64,000 nucleotides of DNA, taken from Synechocystis sp. PCC 6714. Its GTDB lineage: Bacteria; Cyanobacteriota; Cyanobacteriia; Cyanobacteriales; Microcystaceae. The translations under genes and the position numbers were made by a program. The stretch spans positions 1,922,001-1,986,000 of the forward strand of contig NZ_CP007542.1 in the NCBI RefSeq assembly GCF_000478825.2, read 5' to 3'. Below the pieces are notes generated by a model. The model was not told the DNA's origin and made no database searches. It saw only the letters and a program-made list of their open reading frames with translations. Position 1 is the first letter of the stretch. Each line of letters begins with the position of its first letter. This document shows, one piece after another, positions 35,988-47,383 of the stretch.

Positions 35988-37142
35988 TCAGTCAATTTCC
36001 GAAGGCCACTTTTCCTCCAGTTGACCTCCATTAACCTTAATTATCTGGGCCGATCGCCGCCAGCGGTCATCAAAACGATTTAGATGGGTGGTGGTGATCA
36101 GGGTTTGAAAGCGGTCTTCAATGGCCATCAATAATTGCCCCTGGCGATCGAGGTCTAACTCCGCTAACACATCATCCAATAACAATAGGGGCGGTTCGCC
36201 GATTACCGTTTCGATTAAACTTAATTCGGCCAACTTCAATGCCAGTACTAGAGTACGATGCTGTCCCTGGGAGCCATAGGTTCTGGCGGGGGTAGCATCA
36301 ATGGTGAACTCAACCTCATCCCGATGGGGGCCCACCACCGTTGTCCCTAAATGCAATTCTGCCGATCGCCGTTGTTCCAATCTGGTCAAAAAAGCCTGTT
36401 GGAGCACCTCTGGATCATCCCCCTCCCAGGCCACACTGGGTTGATAGGTGACGGTCAGGGTTTCATTGCCGCCACTGATGCGCCCATGCCATTCCTGGGC
36501 CAAAGGGGCAAGGCGGGCCAAACCCCTAGCTCGACGGCGGGCCACCCTAGTGCCCATTTCCACCAACTGTTGATTCCACAGGCCTAGGGAAGCGGCTAAT
36601 TCTTCCCCCAAAGTTAAATCCGTTTCCCACTGTTGACGCAGGCTTTTTAACAAAGCATTTCTTTGCTTAACAATGTGTTGGTACTGTCCCAAGAGATGGG
36701 CATAGAGGGGTTCTAGCTGAGTTAATAGCGTATCTAACCATTGGCGGCGACAATCCGGTGCTCCCCGGACTAAATCTAAGTCTAAACAAGAAAATTCCAC
36801 CGCATTTAAACACCCCAGAAAATCCAGCTGACGGCGACATTGGTTTTGGTTAATGCGTAAATTGCGCCGACCCGATCGCCGTAGGCCGATTTCCAACTCT
36901 GCCACGCTGTATTGTCTTTCCAATAGAGCTTTAATTTGGCCACTGGCGGCCCCATCTAAAACTAATTCTTGGTCCCGGCTGGTGCGATGGCTCCTTAATG
37001 TTGCTAACAGTTCCACCGCTTCCAATAAGTTAGATTTACCCTGGGCATTATTGCCCACCAAAATGGTTTTTTGGGCAGAAAATTCCACTTCTTCTTCAAG
37101 GTAATTACGGAAGGCCCGTAAATAGAGTTTTTTTAAGTACAT
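35988..37142 (-). CDS. recF: DNA replication and repair protein RecF
   Basis: SMC-like ATPase that loads RecA at gapped DNA with RecO/RecR. 384 residues. Walker A is VGNNAQGKSNLLEA; the RecF signature region reads TYGSQGQHRTLVLALKLAE and Walker B is PPLLLLDDVLAELD. N-terminus MYLKKLYLRAFRNY is typical. It follows the ABC exporter gene by about 40 bases on the same strand. Confidence 0.96.
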   Translation of the reverse strand: MYLKKLYLRAFRNYLEEEVEFSAQKTILVGNNAQGKSNLLEAVELLATLRSHRTSRDQELVLDGAASGQIKALLERQYSVAELEIGLRRSGRRNLRINQNQCRRQLDFLGCLNAVEFSCLDLDLVRGAPDCRRQWLDTLLTQLEPLYAHLLGQYQHIVKQRNALLKSLRQQWETDLTLGEELAASLGLWNQQLVEMGTRVARRRARGLARLAPLAQEWHGRISGGNETLTVTYQPSVAWEGDDPEVLQQAFLTRLEQRRSAELHLGTTVVGPHRDEVEFTIDATPARTYGSQGQHRTLVLALKLAELSLIETVIGEPPLLLLDDVLAELDLDRQGQLLMAIEDRFQTLITTTHLNRFDDRWRRSAQIIKVNGGQLEEKWPSEID

Positions 37143-37183
37143 TTTCTAATTAAACAGGGCAGAAATTGGCAATATTTTCCAAC

Positions 37184-38923
37184 CTAGGAAGCAAACTGTT
37201 GGGCGTGGAAACGGGCATAGCGACCCTGGTGGGCCATCAACTCCTGATGACTACCCATTTCGACAATTTCCCCCCGCTCCAACACCACAATGCGGGTGGC
37301 CTTACGCACCGTAGCTAAGCGATGGGCAATGACAAATACTGTTCTTTTTTGAACAATGCGTTCCAAAGCTTCCTGCACCAAAGCTTCCGATTCCGAATCA
37401 AGGGCAGAAGTGGCCTCATCTAAAATTAAAATGCTGGGATTGCGTAAAATTGCCCGGGCAATGGCAATGCGCTGACGCTGACCACCCGAAAGGGTGACCC
37501 CCCGCTCCCCCACATAGGTGTAATATCCCTGGCTCAGTTCGGTAATAAATTGGTGGGCATTGGCAATGCGGGCCGCTTCCTCGATGGCAGTTAAATCTAA
37601 ATCCGTTTTACCAAAGGCAATATTTTGGGCGATGGTACCGGAAAAAAGAATATTTTCTTGGGGCACAATGGCAATTTGTTCCCGTAAACTTTTCAGAGTG
37701 ATGCTATCAATGGCATGGCCGTCAATGCGGAGACAACCGCCGGTAACATCATGGAGTCGCATTAATAAATTGACCAAGGTACTTTTACCTGCCCCAGAAG
37801 CCCCCACCAAAGCAATCATTTCCCCCGGTTGCGCTTGTAGGTTAATCCCTTGCAAGACCGGTTTATCTTTTATGTAAGCGAAGTCCACATTGTCATAATT
37901 TACGGCTCCCTGAAGATGGTCAATGGCCACTGCTGTAGGACTATCCTCCACCGCCGGTTGCAGGGCGAAAATTTCAAAAATGCGGTCAACGGAGGCCTCC
38001 CCCTGTTTAAACAAATTGTAATTGCTGGTGATGTGGCTAATGGGGTCAATGAGCATAGCCACCCCAGTGACGTAGCTAATAAATTCAATGCCTGTCAGGT
38101 TACCCAGGGAAATTTGCCAAGCCGCCAAACAAAATAGAATCACTACCCCCATGGCTTCCAAAAAACCCACCACCACAAATTGCAACGCTTTCATGCGTTC
38201 CGCCAAAAACTGCGATCGCCGGTGTTGCTGAGCCTCTTCCCGGAATAAATCTAGCTGGTAATCTTCAGCGGCAAAGGCTTTGACTAAACGGATCGCCCCC
38301 AACGTTTCCGTCAACAGAGAAGACAAATTGGAAATGCGGGTTTGACTACGGCGGCTAAACTTCAACAACTGTTCGCCAAAAAAGCCAATTAGCACCGCCA
38401 TCAACGGAGCAATGACCAGCACCGCACAGGTGAGGGCCCAGTTGAGGTAAAACATGTAGCCGAACACCACTACCAATTGCAATGCCGAAGGAACAAAATC
38501 GTGAAATAACTTGTTTACCACTTCGCCAATGCGGTCGATGTCCTCCGTCAGCCGATAGGATAAATCACCAGTTTTTGCTTCCTCAAAATAGCTCAGGCTC
38601 AACCGTTGCAGATGGGCGTAGGCCTGTTCCCGCAGGGTCAATGCCATATTCAGGGCCGCCTTGGCCATGAGGGTGTCCTGGCCGTACTGAGCCATGCCCC
38701 GCACCAGAAAAATAACCGCCGCCACCCCTGCCATAATTAGAATGGAGCGCACATCCCCCTCGCCGATATATTTGGCCATGCGTCCCACTAACCAGGCTAG
38801 GATGGGCCAAAAAACAGTGAATAGCAAAGTACAGAGGAAAGCAAGCCCAATGGTGCGTCTATGGGGGCGGATATAGGGTATTAAAAGCCAATAGCGAGAT
38901 TTAAGAGAAGATTTTTTCTGCAA
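37184..38923 (-). CDS. ABC exporter, fused permease and ATPase (MsbA/HepA-like)
   Basis: 579 residues. Residues about 20-310 form a six-helix type I exporter domain; residues about 340-575 the ATPase: Walker A VGASGAGKSTL, Q-loop IAIVPQENILFSG, signature LSGGQRQRIAIARAIL, Walker B ILILDEATSALD and H-loop VIAHRLATV. The substrate is unknown; lipid, lipopolysaccharide or polysaccharide export are the usual roles. The only workable start is a TTG at 38923, since an in-frame stop lies four codons upstream and no ATG precedes the first helix. No clear Shine-Dalgarno. Confidence 0.93.
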   Translation of the reverse strand: MQKKSSLKSRYWLLIPYIRPHRRTIGLAFLCTLLFTVFWPILAWLVGRMAKYIGEGDVRSILIMAGVAAVIFLVRGMAQYGQDTLMAKAALNMALTLREQAYAHLQRLSLSYFEEAKTGDLSYRLTEDIDRIGEVVNKLFHDFVPSALQLVVVFGYMFYLNWALTCAVLVIAPLMAVLIGFFGEQLLKFSRRSQTRISNLSSLLTETLGAIRLVKAFAAEDYQLDLFREEAQQHRRSQFLAERMKALQFVVVGFLEAMGVVILFCLAAWQISLGNLTGIEFISYVTGVAMLIDPISHITSNYNLFKQGEASVDRIFEIFALQPAVEDSPTAVAIDHLQGAVNYDNVDFAYIKDKPVLQGINLQAQPGEMIALVGASGAGKSTLVNLLMRLHDVTGGCLRIDGHAIDSITLKSLREQIAIVPQENILFSGTIAQNIAFGKTDLDLTAIEEAARIANAHQFITELSQGYYTYVGERGVTLSGGQRQRIAIARAILRNPSILILDEATSALDSESEALVQEALERIVQKRTVFVIAHRLATVRKATRIVVLERGEIVEMGSHQELMAHQGRYARFHAQQFAS

Positions 38924-39233
38924 AGGATTAAATTACGTCGGGGAAAGAACCCCGTCGATTCTACCAAAATGTTACTGAAGCGGGGACGGTGCCCAGGCTT
39001 TTTTGCCCGCTAATTACGCCGGTCAGAATGTGAATTGTCAAAGTTGAAATCTGGACGATTTTATCAGACTCTCCACCATAAAGCTGGCCTATGTGTTTGG
39101 CATAGCTTTTAATTTACGTTGTAATAACTTTGCCTTTCCTACCTGTTCCCCAACTGGATATCCAGAGGAAAAATTTCAAACCCTAGGTCGACCATGGTAT
39201 AGTGGAAGACTGTGTTCGATTACCAGCCACACT
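38924..39233. other. 310-base divergent region between the ABC exporter and rpmI
   Basis: Contains a hairpin CGGGG-AAAGAA-CCCCG at about 38939-38954, close to the exporter start, and CTATG/CATAG at about 39090-39106 followed by CTTTT on the rpmI side. No gene is seen. Confidence 0.45.
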
Positions 39234-39437
39234 ATGCCCAAACTTAAAACTCGTAAAGCCGCCGCCAAACGATTTCGTCCAACTGGCAGTGGCAAGAAAA
39301 TTATCCGTCGCAAAGCGTTCAAAAATCACCTATTGGAACATAAGAGTTCCGAGCAGACCCGTCGTCGTCTTTCCAACCTTGCTTTGGTGCATGAAGCCGA
39401 TGAGAAAAATGTCCGGCTCATGCTTCCCTATATGTAA
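39234..39437 (+). CDS. rpmI: 50S ribosomal protein L35
   Basis: 67 residues, bL35: [20 protein letters not shown], then [18 protein letters not shown] and a C-terminal [18 protein letters not shown]. The frame is open 141 bases further upstream, but the ATG at 39234 is where homology begins. Followed by rplT after 134 bases. No infC lies upstream, unlike the common infC-rpmI-rplT order. Confidence 0.97.
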   Translation: MPKLKTRKAAAKRFRPTGSGKKIIRRKAFKNHLLEHKSSEQTRRRLSNLALVHEADEKNVRLMLPYM

Positions 39438-39493
39438 TTACCGCTAAATTTTTGCTTAATTTTCAGCTAGTCGTCGTTGGGTTTCGGGACGGA

Positions 39494-39508
39494 AGAGTGT
39501 TCGACTCT
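39494..39508 (+). promoter_or_regulatory. Hairpin in the rpmI-rplT spacer
   Basis: AGAGT-GTTCG-ACTCT, five perfect pairs, extendable by weaker outer pairs (GGA...TCC). L20 controls its own operon by binding mRNA in other bacteria, so a leader structure is plausible here; this is inference only. Confidence 0.3.
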
Positions 39509-39571
39509 GTTCCAAACTGATGGCGGTTTCCCAGCTAAAGCTCGAATTATCTTCAGTTTTTTAGAGTTACT

Positions 39572-39925
39572 ATGACCAGAGTTAAACGGGGCAATGTTGC
39601 CCGCAAACGCCGTAAGAAAATTCTTAAGTTAGCCAAAGGTTTCCGGGGCTCCCACTCCAAACTTTTCCGCACCGCTAACCAACAGGTGATGAAAGCTCTC
39701 CGTAACGCCTACCGCGATCGCCGGAAGCGCAAACGGGATTTCCGCCGCCTGTGGATTACCCGCATCAACGCCGCCGCCCGCCAAGAGGGCATGAGCTATA
39801 GCAAACTAACCGGACAATTGAAAAAAGCTAACATTGAAATTAACCGTAAAATGTTAGCCCAATTGGCGGTTTTGGATCCCGCTGCCTTTAGTGAAGTAGT
39901 GAAAGTAGCCGCCGCCGCGAAGTAG
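39572..39925 (+). CDS. rplT: 50S ribosomal protein L20
   Basis: 117 residues, bL20: [20 protein letters not shown], then [40 protein letters not shown] and [13 protein letters not shown]. Early 23S rRNA assembly protein and often autoregulator. Second gene of rpmI-rplT. Confidence 0.97.
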   Translation: MTRVKRGNVARKRRKKILKLAKGFRGSHSKLFRTANQQVMKALRNAYRDRRKRKRDFRRLWITRINAAARQEGMSYSKLTGQLKKANIEINRKMLAQLAVLDPAAFSEVVKVAAAAK

Positions 39926-39991
39926 AGAGTTAAACTTTTGCTTTGGGCTAGGCTGGCTCGGTTTAAACCATTGAACCAACAGAAAGAAACT

Positions 39992-40022
39992 CCCCATCCA
40001 AGTTAACTAGGGCGGGGTTTTT
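39992..40022. terminator. Terminator after rplT
   Basis: CCCCATCC (39992-39999) pairs with GGGCGGGG (40010-40017) with one mismatch and one wobble, followed by TTTTT. The lpxD stop lies 12 bases further on the opposite strand, so it may serve both directions. Confidence 0.7.
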
Positions 40023-40033
40023 CGTTGCAGGTA

Positions 40034-41068
40034 TTAAATTTTTTTCAGTTTTTTCAGGACATCGTACATTTCTGGCAAACGTTTGTAAATGGCAGATGCT
40101 TTGAGGTAAAGCCTATGGGGCATATGGGGACTACCACACACCACTTCCCTGGCTCCCACCTTGCCGTGGATTCCTGTTTGGGCTGAGGCGATCGCCCCGT
40201 CACCGATATCGGATTTATCCGCCACTCCCACTTGACCAGCAAGGATCACCCGATTGCCGATGGTAACTCCCCCGGCTAAACCCACCTGGCCGGCCAGGGC
40301 ACAGGCCTCACCAATGCGACAACCATGGGCCACGTGGACCATATTGTCTAGTTTGGTATTTTTGCCGATGCGGGTTTCCCCCACCGCAGGACGATCCACT
40401 GCACTGTTGCAACCAATTTCTACTCCATCCTCTAACACCACCTGGCCCGATTGTTCCATTTTGAACCAACCTTCGGGAGTGGGCACAAAGCCAAAACCTT
40501 CGGCCCCGATCGCCGCACCACTGTGGATCACACAACCCTGGCCAATCTGAGTCCGTTCGTGGATGGTGCAGTTACCGTGGAGTATGGTGTCATTGCCAAT
40601 GGTAACACCGGGGTAGATAACCACATTGCCATGGACACACACCCGATCGCCAATGGTCACGTCGGGATAAATCACCACATGGGGACCAATGCTCACATCC
40701 TGACCACAACGTACTGAGGAATCAATAACAGCAGTGGGATGGATACCGATGGGGGGACGATAGGGCTGATAAAAAACGGCGATCGCCGCCGCAAACAATA
40801 AACGAGGCTGGGCGGTGGCGCACCAGGCTATTCCCTGGTCATCAGCTTGGGCCTGCAATTTGGCATCCAGGGGCAAAATTAGCGCACTGGCCCGGGTCAT
40901 CTCCATTTGGGGGGCATACTTGGCACCATCTACGTAACTGATTTGCCCCGGCAACGCTTCCATTAAACTAGCAACGCCCCCAATGGTGGGATTGCGATCG
41001 CCGAATTTTTCTAAACTATGGGTTTGGAGCTGAGGCTGTAGACGCTCTACGAGTTGGCTGAATTCCAT
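40034..41068 (-). CDS. lpxD: UDP-3-O-acylglucosamine N-acyltransferase (LpxD family)
   Basis: 344 residues. The N-terminal uridine-binding domain (about 1-100) is followed by a hexapeptide left-handed beta-helix (about 105-300) with many IGxxx repeats and the catalytic-His region [17 protein letters not shown]. In lipid A synthesis LpxD adds the second acyl chain. Cyanobacteria make a simplified lipid A, so the acyl donor may differ from enteric bacteria. It is on the minus strand with pyrD about 115 bases upstream. Confidence 0.93.
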   Translation of the reverse strand: MEFSQLVERLQPQLQTHSLEKFGDRNPTIGGVASLMEALPGQISYVDGAKYAPQMEMTRASALILPLDAKLQAQADDQGIAWCATAQPRLLFAAAIAVFYQPYRPPIGIHPTAVIDSSVRCGQDVSIGPHVVIYPDVTIGDRVCVHGNVVIYPGVTIGNDTILHGNCTIHERTQIGQGCVIHSGAAIGAEGFGFVPTPEGWFKMEQSGQVVLEDGVEIGCNSAVDRPAVGETRIGKNTKLDNMVHVAHGCRIGEACALAGQVGLAGGVTIGNRVILAGQVGVADKSDIGDGAIASAQTGIHGKVGAREVVCGSPHMPHRLYLKASAIYKRLPEMYDVLKKLKKI

Positions 41069-41183
41069 GGGAGATTGACAGGATTAAACTGTGACCATTT
41101 TCCCATAAGCGTTTGGTATTTCTCTTCCTTTTGCATGTAGTGCAACTACTGAAGAAAGTTTCACCCTCAAAGCCATCAATTTT

Positions 41184-42341
41184 TCAAGGTTCACAACTTG
41201 GCATAAGTTCTCGGAGCTCTTTGGCCCCCACCACCTGACTGATATGGGAAAAACCTCCTGCCGTAAGTTTTTTGCCCAAGCCCTGCAGAATGTCTGCCAC
41301 AACCCAAGGACCACCGTAGATCCAGCCAGTGTAAAGTTGGAGTAGACTTGCCCCTGCCTGGATTTTTTCCCAGGCATCCTCAGCATTAAAAATTCCTCCC
41401 ACACCAATGATTGGAACCTCGCCTCCAGTTTGCTGGTAAATGTAGCGAATTATCTCGGTGGATCGGGCCCGAATTGGTTCGCCGCTCAGCCCTCCAGCTT
41501 CTTTTTCTAAGGTTTGGCCCGTTTGGGGCAGAATTTTTGTCTTCAGCCCCGATCGCCCGGTGCTAGTGTTGGTAGCGACAATACCCCCTAGGTTATACTC
41601 CTTGACCAAATCAATAATGACGGCGATTGCCCCCCAGGATAAATCCGGGGAAATTTTCACCAGAATGGGTTTCTCCCAGTGATTGGCTGACTGTAGACCT
41701 TCAAAAATGCGAGGCAATTGGTCAGATTCCTGCAAACTACGTAACCCAGGAGTATTAGGAGAACTGACATTAACAACAAAATAGTCTGCCACTGGAGCCA
41801 AAGTCCGGAAACTAAAAACATAATCCTCCACCGCATGGTCGAGGGGCGTAATCTTTGATTTACAAAGGTTAATGCCGATGGGAATGGTGCGGGGATAGTA
41901 ACCCCAAGTCCGCTTTAACTTAGCTGCCATGGCAACGGCCCCCTCATTATTGGCTCCCAAACGATTGAGCACCGCTCGGTCTTGGGGTAAACGAAATAGG
42001 CGGGGGCGATCATTTCCTGGTTGGGGATGCCTAGTAACTGCCCCCAATTCCGCAAAACCAAAACCTAAAGCAGGCCAAACAGCGGCGACTTCCCCCTCCT
42101 TATCGCAACCGGCAGATAGACCAAGCACATTGGGAAAACTTAGACCCCAACAGGTTTGTTGTAGACGGGGATCTGAATAGGTGAAAGTCCGCTCCAGTTC
42201 CTCCATGGCCACAGCAAAACCATTGCGATGCATAGCATCCACTTTTTTTAAAGCCCGGATGAGTAATTGATGCCCCCTTTCCGGATCATTTTTGGTGATG
42301 GATAAAACTAGGGGGTAAAGAAAACGGGCGGAACGTAACAT
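41184..42341 (-). CDS. pyrD: Dihydroorotate dehydrogenase (quinone), class 2
   Basis: Membrane-associated flavoprotein that oxidises dihydroorotate with quinone in pyrimidine synthesis. 385 residues, with the N-terminal class 2 extension that binds quinone. FMN barrel features: [45 protein letters not shown] with the catalytic Ser, NTSTGR and [22 protein letters not shown]. In GLSAGCDK a Cys stands where Phe is common. murG precedes on the same strand. Confidence 0.95.
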   Translation of the reverse strand: MLRSARFLYPLVLSITKNDPERGHQLLIRALKKVDAMHRNGFAVAMEELERTFTYSDPRLQQTCWGLSFPNVLGLSAGCDKEGEVAAVWPALGFGFAELGAVTRHPQPGNDRPRLFRLPQDRAVLNRLGANNEGAVAMAAKLKRTWGYYPRTIPIGINLCKSKITPLDHAVEDYVFSFRTLAPVADYFVVNVSSPNTPGLRSLQESDQLPRIFEGLQSANHWEKPILVKISPDLSWGAIAVIIDLVKEYNLGGIVATNTSTGRSGLKTKILPQTGQTLEKEAGGLSGEPIRARSTEIIRYIYQQTGGEVPIIGVGGIFNAEDAWEKIQAGASLLQLYTGWIYGGPWVVADILQGLGKKLTAGGFSHISQVVGAKELRELMPSCEP

Positions 42342-42388
42342 AGGGCTGCAGGGGCTATCAGTCTATCCCCCACTATACATAAGCCTTG

Positions 42389-43465
42389 CTAGGATTCGAC
42401 CAACCTTGTCTTCAACGATGCTCGGACGATCGCCGCTAATTGTTCTGCACTATCAATGGTAGCTAATTCAGATGCGGCACTGGCCATGGCAGCCAATTTT
42501 TCCGGGCACTGGAGTAATTCTAGTCCCGCTTGCTCCAGCTGTTCAGTGGTAAGGGATTTTTGGGTAAAAACCAAAGCTGCCCCTGCATCGGCAAATACCT
42601 GGGCATTGTACATTTGGTGATTTTCCGCCGCAAAGGGATAGGGAATCAAAATTGATGGGGTCCGGGTGACGGCTAATTCTGTCAAAGTTCCCGCACCGGC
42701 CCGACTGATGGCAAGGTCTGTCCTTTGCAATAACCCAGCCATGTTGTCGAAAAATTCCAGAGCGAGATAGTTATCGTGGCTAAAGTTGGCCGCTTCTGGA
42801 TCATTTTTACCTGTCAAATGGACAATAAAGGCTCCCGCATTCACCCAGGCGCTTACACAACTGCGGACTTGTCGATTCAGCGTCACTGCGCCCTGGGAAC
42901 CACCCGCAACAACAATTAAGAGTCTATCGGTGGGAATATGCAAATCCAATGGCTGGGGCTGACGAAACTGTTGCCGTACCGGGGTGCTGATCCACGTTGT
43001 TCGACAGCTCGGTAAATATGTCGCTGTGCCCTGGAAGCCGATCGCCACCCTATCGCACCAACGGCCCAACCAGGTGGTTACTTTACCGGGGATGAAATTG
43101 GATTCGTGAAAAACTATTGGGATGCCACATAGTTTAGCTGCCACAATGGCTGGAGCCGCAATGTAGCCCCCCGTGGTCGCCACTGCGTCAATTTGCTTGC
43201 TCTTAATTAATTTCCTGACCGTAAATATCGACCGCAGAAGATTCCAGCCGATTTTAATGGTCTTTAAGTTGGGTCGCCCCTGAAAGCCTTCCACCGGGAT
43301 TGTCTGCAGGGGATACTGCCGGGGCACCAACGTGGTTTCGAGGCGATCGGGCACCCCCAACCAAGTGATATCGTAATCTGGCAATTGTTGAGCCAAAGCC
43401 AGCGCCGGGAAAAGATGCCCCCCAGTACCACTAGCGGCAATTAGCAAACGAATCGGTGCAGTCAT
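42389..43465 (-). CDS. murG: UDP-GlcNAc lipid II transferase MurG
   Basis: Membrane-associated glycosyltransferase that adds GlcNAc to lipid I, the last cytoplasmic step of peptidoglycan precursor synthesis. 358 residues from the ATG at 43465 (a TTG lies one codon upstream). GT-B fold: N-terminal ASGTGGHLFPALALA, FHESNFIPGKVT, and the C-terminal VVAGGSQGAVTLN and SRAGAGTLTELA loops plus IPYPFAAENHQ. Likely monocistronic; pyrD follows after 47 bases. Confidence 0.96.
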   Translation of the reverse strand: MTAPIRLLIAASGTGGHLFPALALAQQLPDYDITWLGVPDRLETTLVPRQYPLQTIPVEGFQGRPNLKTIKIGWNLLRSIFTVRKLIKSKQIDAVATTGGYIAAPAIVAAKLCGIPIVFHESNFIPGKVTTWLGRWCDRVAIGFQGTATYLPSCRTTWISTPVRQQFRQPQPLDLHIPTDRLLIVVAGGSQGAVTLNRQVRSCVSAWVNAGAFIVHLTGKNDPEAANFSHDNYLALEFFDNMAGLLQRTDLAISRAGAGTLTELAVTRTPSILIPYPFAAENHQMYNAQVFADAGAALVFTQKSLTTEQLEQAGLELLQCPEKLAAMASAASELATIDSAEQLAAIVRASLKTRLVES

Positions 43466-43538
43466 CAAAGAAAAACTGGGTCTGAAACCTCCCCTTCAGG
43501 GCGGCTTTGCATTTACACTTTACCAGCAAAAATTTCAG

Positions 43539-44129
43539 TTACCAGGTGCCGCCTCGATAAAATTGAAAGCGGGCTACCCCTAAATCCATGGCTTGGGAAT
43601 TTGTCCCTGGTGGTAAGGCAAAAACTCGAAATTGATAGACCCCCGGCACATCAGGGTTCTTCCAGGGTTTGAGGCCGATGGTGATAATTGTCCCCGGCGC
43701 AATGGCCTGGGCAAAGGTCACCGTAATTTTTCCGGCAGTTTTATCCCAATTCACCGACTCTAGCGCAATTTCTTGCCCTCGATTATGACGATCGCCGAAG
43801 AAAGCAAAAGTTTGCTCCGGGTAAAAATTAATCGGATCTGGGTTAGGTTGCTGTTGAAATACCACTCTGTCCAATGGCTCACCGGCCTGTTCCGGCAAGG
43901 CAATGGTGAAATAATACTTAGCCGCCGGAATTGATACCGCATTGAAGGTGGTAATACTATCCACCAACTGGGGAGGACGACTAAAAAAACGCACTCCCCC
44001 CCGCAATTCCCCCGCCTCAACAACAACGGTCTCCATGGCAAAGTCCCCAGAGAAAGCCATCAAAGCAACCCCAGAGGCGATCGCCAGTCCTGCTATTTTT
44101 CCCAAGTCTGGGGGAATTGGTCTAGTCAT
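43539..44129 (-). CDS. DUF2808 family secreted protein
   Basis: 196 residues with a hydrophobic N-terminal segment (about residues 11-27) that may be a signal peptide. The DUF2808 pattern includes FFSRPPQLVDSITTFNAVSIP, YYFTIALPEQAGEPL, FGDRHNRGQEIALESV and PGTIITIGLKPWKNPDVPG. This cyanobacterial family has a beta-rich fold and no known function. Short gap (38 bases) downstream of bioU on the same strand. Confidence 0.82.
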   Translation of the reverse strand: MTRPIPPDLGKIAGLAIASGVALMAFSGDFAMETVVVEAGELRGGVRFFSRPPQLVDSITTFNAVSIPAAKYYFTIALPEQAGEPLDRVVFQQQPNPDPINFYPEQTFAFFGDRHNRGQEIALESVNWDKTAGKITVTFAQAIAPGTIITIGLKPWKNPDVPGVYQFRVFALPPGTNSQAMDLGVARFQFYRGGTW

Positions 44130-44167
44130 AGGTGGTTTACCTAAACTAATTGAACGACGTTGATAGA

Positions 44168-45163
44168 TTAACGCACAAATTTAGGCATTACTTCCGCCGC
44201 AGTGAATAAACCAGTTAATCCCCGACGGTGTAACTCATAACCTGCCTTCAAATAGCCAAAGGCCGGGCCACAAACATTGGCCGCCATACTGGTTTCATCC
44301 CCCAAAGTGAAAGTATGGCTGGACAGTTTTCCTTCAAAAGTGCGACCCGTAATTTTCACATTGGTGCTCAATGGCTTCTTCGGATTACGGGTATCCACTA
44401 CCCCCCCCACCTCTACCTGATCGCGGTGGCAAATGCCGGCCAGTTCTAGCATGATGTCATCGGCGTGTTCCATATTTTCCAACGCCAAAATGCCATTGGT
44501 TTTGTCCAAAAGGGCTGCCACTTCCCCATCGGTCATCCCTTGGGCTTTATCCACACTGTAGCCAGGCATATGGGCAATATCCTCCCGAATGGTTGCCCGG
44601 TAAGCTTCCCAATTAGCAATGCCCACTCCAAAAGTAATTTTTACTTGATGAATTTCCTGAAAACTCTGGGAGGCGATCGCCGCCGCCGCCGTTAACAGAC
44701 CAGGGGTTGCCCCACAGCCCGTCATATAGGTAATACCTGCTTGCGCCAGCTTATCCTGTAACTCCAGCAATTGCTCCACTGCACTGGTGCGCTTCAACGC
44801 ATCTACCAACACCCCCTGCCAGCCGCAAGCAATAAACTGTCTGGTTACATCCGCCATAAAAGTGTTGGGTAAATTGGGTAATGCCAGAAAGTAGCCATCC
44901 ACCTCTGCCTGGGGAATTAAATCAGCAATGCTCTGCTCACTCATCACACCCTTATTAGCCCTGCCTATCGAACCATACTGGCCATAACTAACCACCGCAT
45001 CGTCCACATTAATGCCGTCCGCATCGTACAGATAGCCATGGCGATCGGCCACCGCCACCAGCTTCATCTCCTGCTTGGGAGCCAACAACCTAGCTGCCGC
45101 TTGCCCCAAACCACCAAAACCGAGAATGCCAACCCGCAAAGGCACCGAAGAGTTGCTCTCCAT
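44168..45163 (-). CDS. bioU: BioU, suicide (S)-8-amino-7-oxononanoate synthase of biotin synthesis
   Basis: 331 residues. N-terminal Rossmann domain ([19 protein letters not shown]) and an overall fold of the saccharopine-reductase-like type. The single-use nucleophile known from the Synechocystis enzyme, Lys124, is present: it falls in [10 protein letters not shown] (codon at 44792-44794). BioU supplies its own lysine amino group to make diaminopelargonic acid, replacing BioA, and is consumed in the process. [14 protein letters not shown] and [12 protein letters not shown] are also visible. It is divergent from the rRNA operon. Confidence 0.9.
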   Translation of the reverse strand: MESNSSVPLRVGILGFGGLGQAAARLLAPKQEMKLVAVADRHGYLYDADGINVDDAVVSYGQYGSIGRANKGVMSEQSIADLIPQAEVDGYFLALPNLPNTFMADVTRQFIACGWQGVLVDALKRTSAVEQLLELQDKLAQAGITYMTGCGATPGLLTAAAAIASQSFQEIHQVKITFGVGIANWEAYRATIREDIAHMPGYSVDKAQGMTDGEVAALLDKTNGILALENMEHADDIMLELAGICHRDQVEVGGVVDTRNPKKPLSTNVKITGRTFEGKLSSHTFTLGDETSMAANVCGPAFGYLKAGYELHRRGLTGLFTAAEVMPKFVR

Positions 45164-45347
45164 TAATCTAAACCCACAAAAACAACTCCCCTATTATCGG
45201 ATGGAGGAGGTGAACAAGGGGGAGGGGATTGTTCCAAAAGGTGAAAAAGGAATGTCGGTCAGATGTGGTCGAAAATGAGTTTGTTGAGGGAAAGGTGTGT
45301 GTGGTATGGGTTTGAGTGGACTGTGAGAATTTTTTTCGAGAAAGGTG

Positions 45348-45376
45348 TTGACTTTTCTTGTGGAGGTGAGTATATT
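45348..45376 (+). promoter_or_regulatory. rrn promoter (sigma-70 type)
   Basis: TTGACT at 45348-45353 and TATATT at 45371-45376 with an exact 17-base spacer. Transcription would start near 45383, about 195 bases before 16S. Confidence 0.75.
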
Positions 45377-45461
45377 GATAAATGCGCGGTTGAGAGCGAA
45401 AGCGACTCGAAGCGCTCCGAACCTAGACAAAGAAATAGTTTGAGAGACAGAAACCAGACCC

Positions 45462-45480
45462 TTGTTAATTCAATTAACAA
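45462..45480 (+). repeat. Perfect inverted repeat in the rrn leader
   Basis: TTGTTAATT-C-AATTAACAA, 9 bp on each side. As RNA it gives a 7-bp stem with a 5-base loop about 100 bases before mature 16S. Possible processing or antitermination element. Confidence 0.5.
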
Positions 45481-45577
45481 ACTAAAGTCTGTTTCTACTT
45501 GACAAAGAGTGTAACTCAAGTCGGAAGAAATAGCAATAGAAAAGAGCCGAAACTTATAAATTGGTTATTTTTAACAC

Positions 45578-47066
<1,489 letters not shown>

Positions 47067-47072
47067 AAGGGA

Positions 47073-47136
47073 GACCTTTACCCCTTCATCTTGAAAGCAA
47101 AGTGCAAATAGAGAGAAGTTGGTCAACCAAAAGGTC
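47073..47136 (+). other. ITS D1-D1' helix
   Basis: GACCTTT at 47073-47079 pairs with AAAGGTC at 47130-47136, the basal helix found at the start of cyanobacterial 16S-23S spacers. Confidence 0.7.
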
Positions 47137-47208
47137 GAGCAAGGGATTAGCCGAGAGGTTAAAGAGTGGAAGTCTTTCAAACTATTGCCTAGGCGAGGTA
47201 AAAGGCAA

Positions 47209-47282
<74 letters not shown>

Positions 47283-47319
47283 CCTAACCAAAAAAAGCCG
47301 AAAAGAAGGATAAACCCTT

Positions 47320-47355
47320 CAGCATCCTGTCTGATGAGAGTCAGAGGGAATGCTG
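47320..47355 (+). other. ITS box B hairpin
   Basis: CAGCAT at 47320-47325 pairs with ATGCTG at 47350-47355, with an inner stem TCTGA/TCAGA. Position and shape match the antitermination box B helix of cyanobacterial spacers. Confidence 0.65.
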
Positions 47356-47371
47356 GATGTAAGTCCAGTAA

Positions 47372-47383
47372 GAACCTTGAAAA
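47372..47383 (+). promoter_or_regulatory. ITS box A antitermination element
   Basis: GAACCTTGAAAA, the box A sequence commonly listed for cyanobacterial rRNA spacers, 16 bases after the box B hairpin. Confidence 0.7.

Larger units (their letters stand above)
45164..45577 (+). promoter_or_regulatory. rRNA operon promoter and leader region
   Basis: 414 bases upstream of 16S. It holds a strong promoter at 45348-45376, a leader of about 200 nt, and a perfect inverted repeat at 45462-45480. No coding frame is convincing. Confidence 0.7.

Noticed and set aside
45263-45502. Open frames on both strands in the rrn leader
   Set aside because: They cover the promoter and leader; composition is not protein-like and no Shine-Dalgarno fits.
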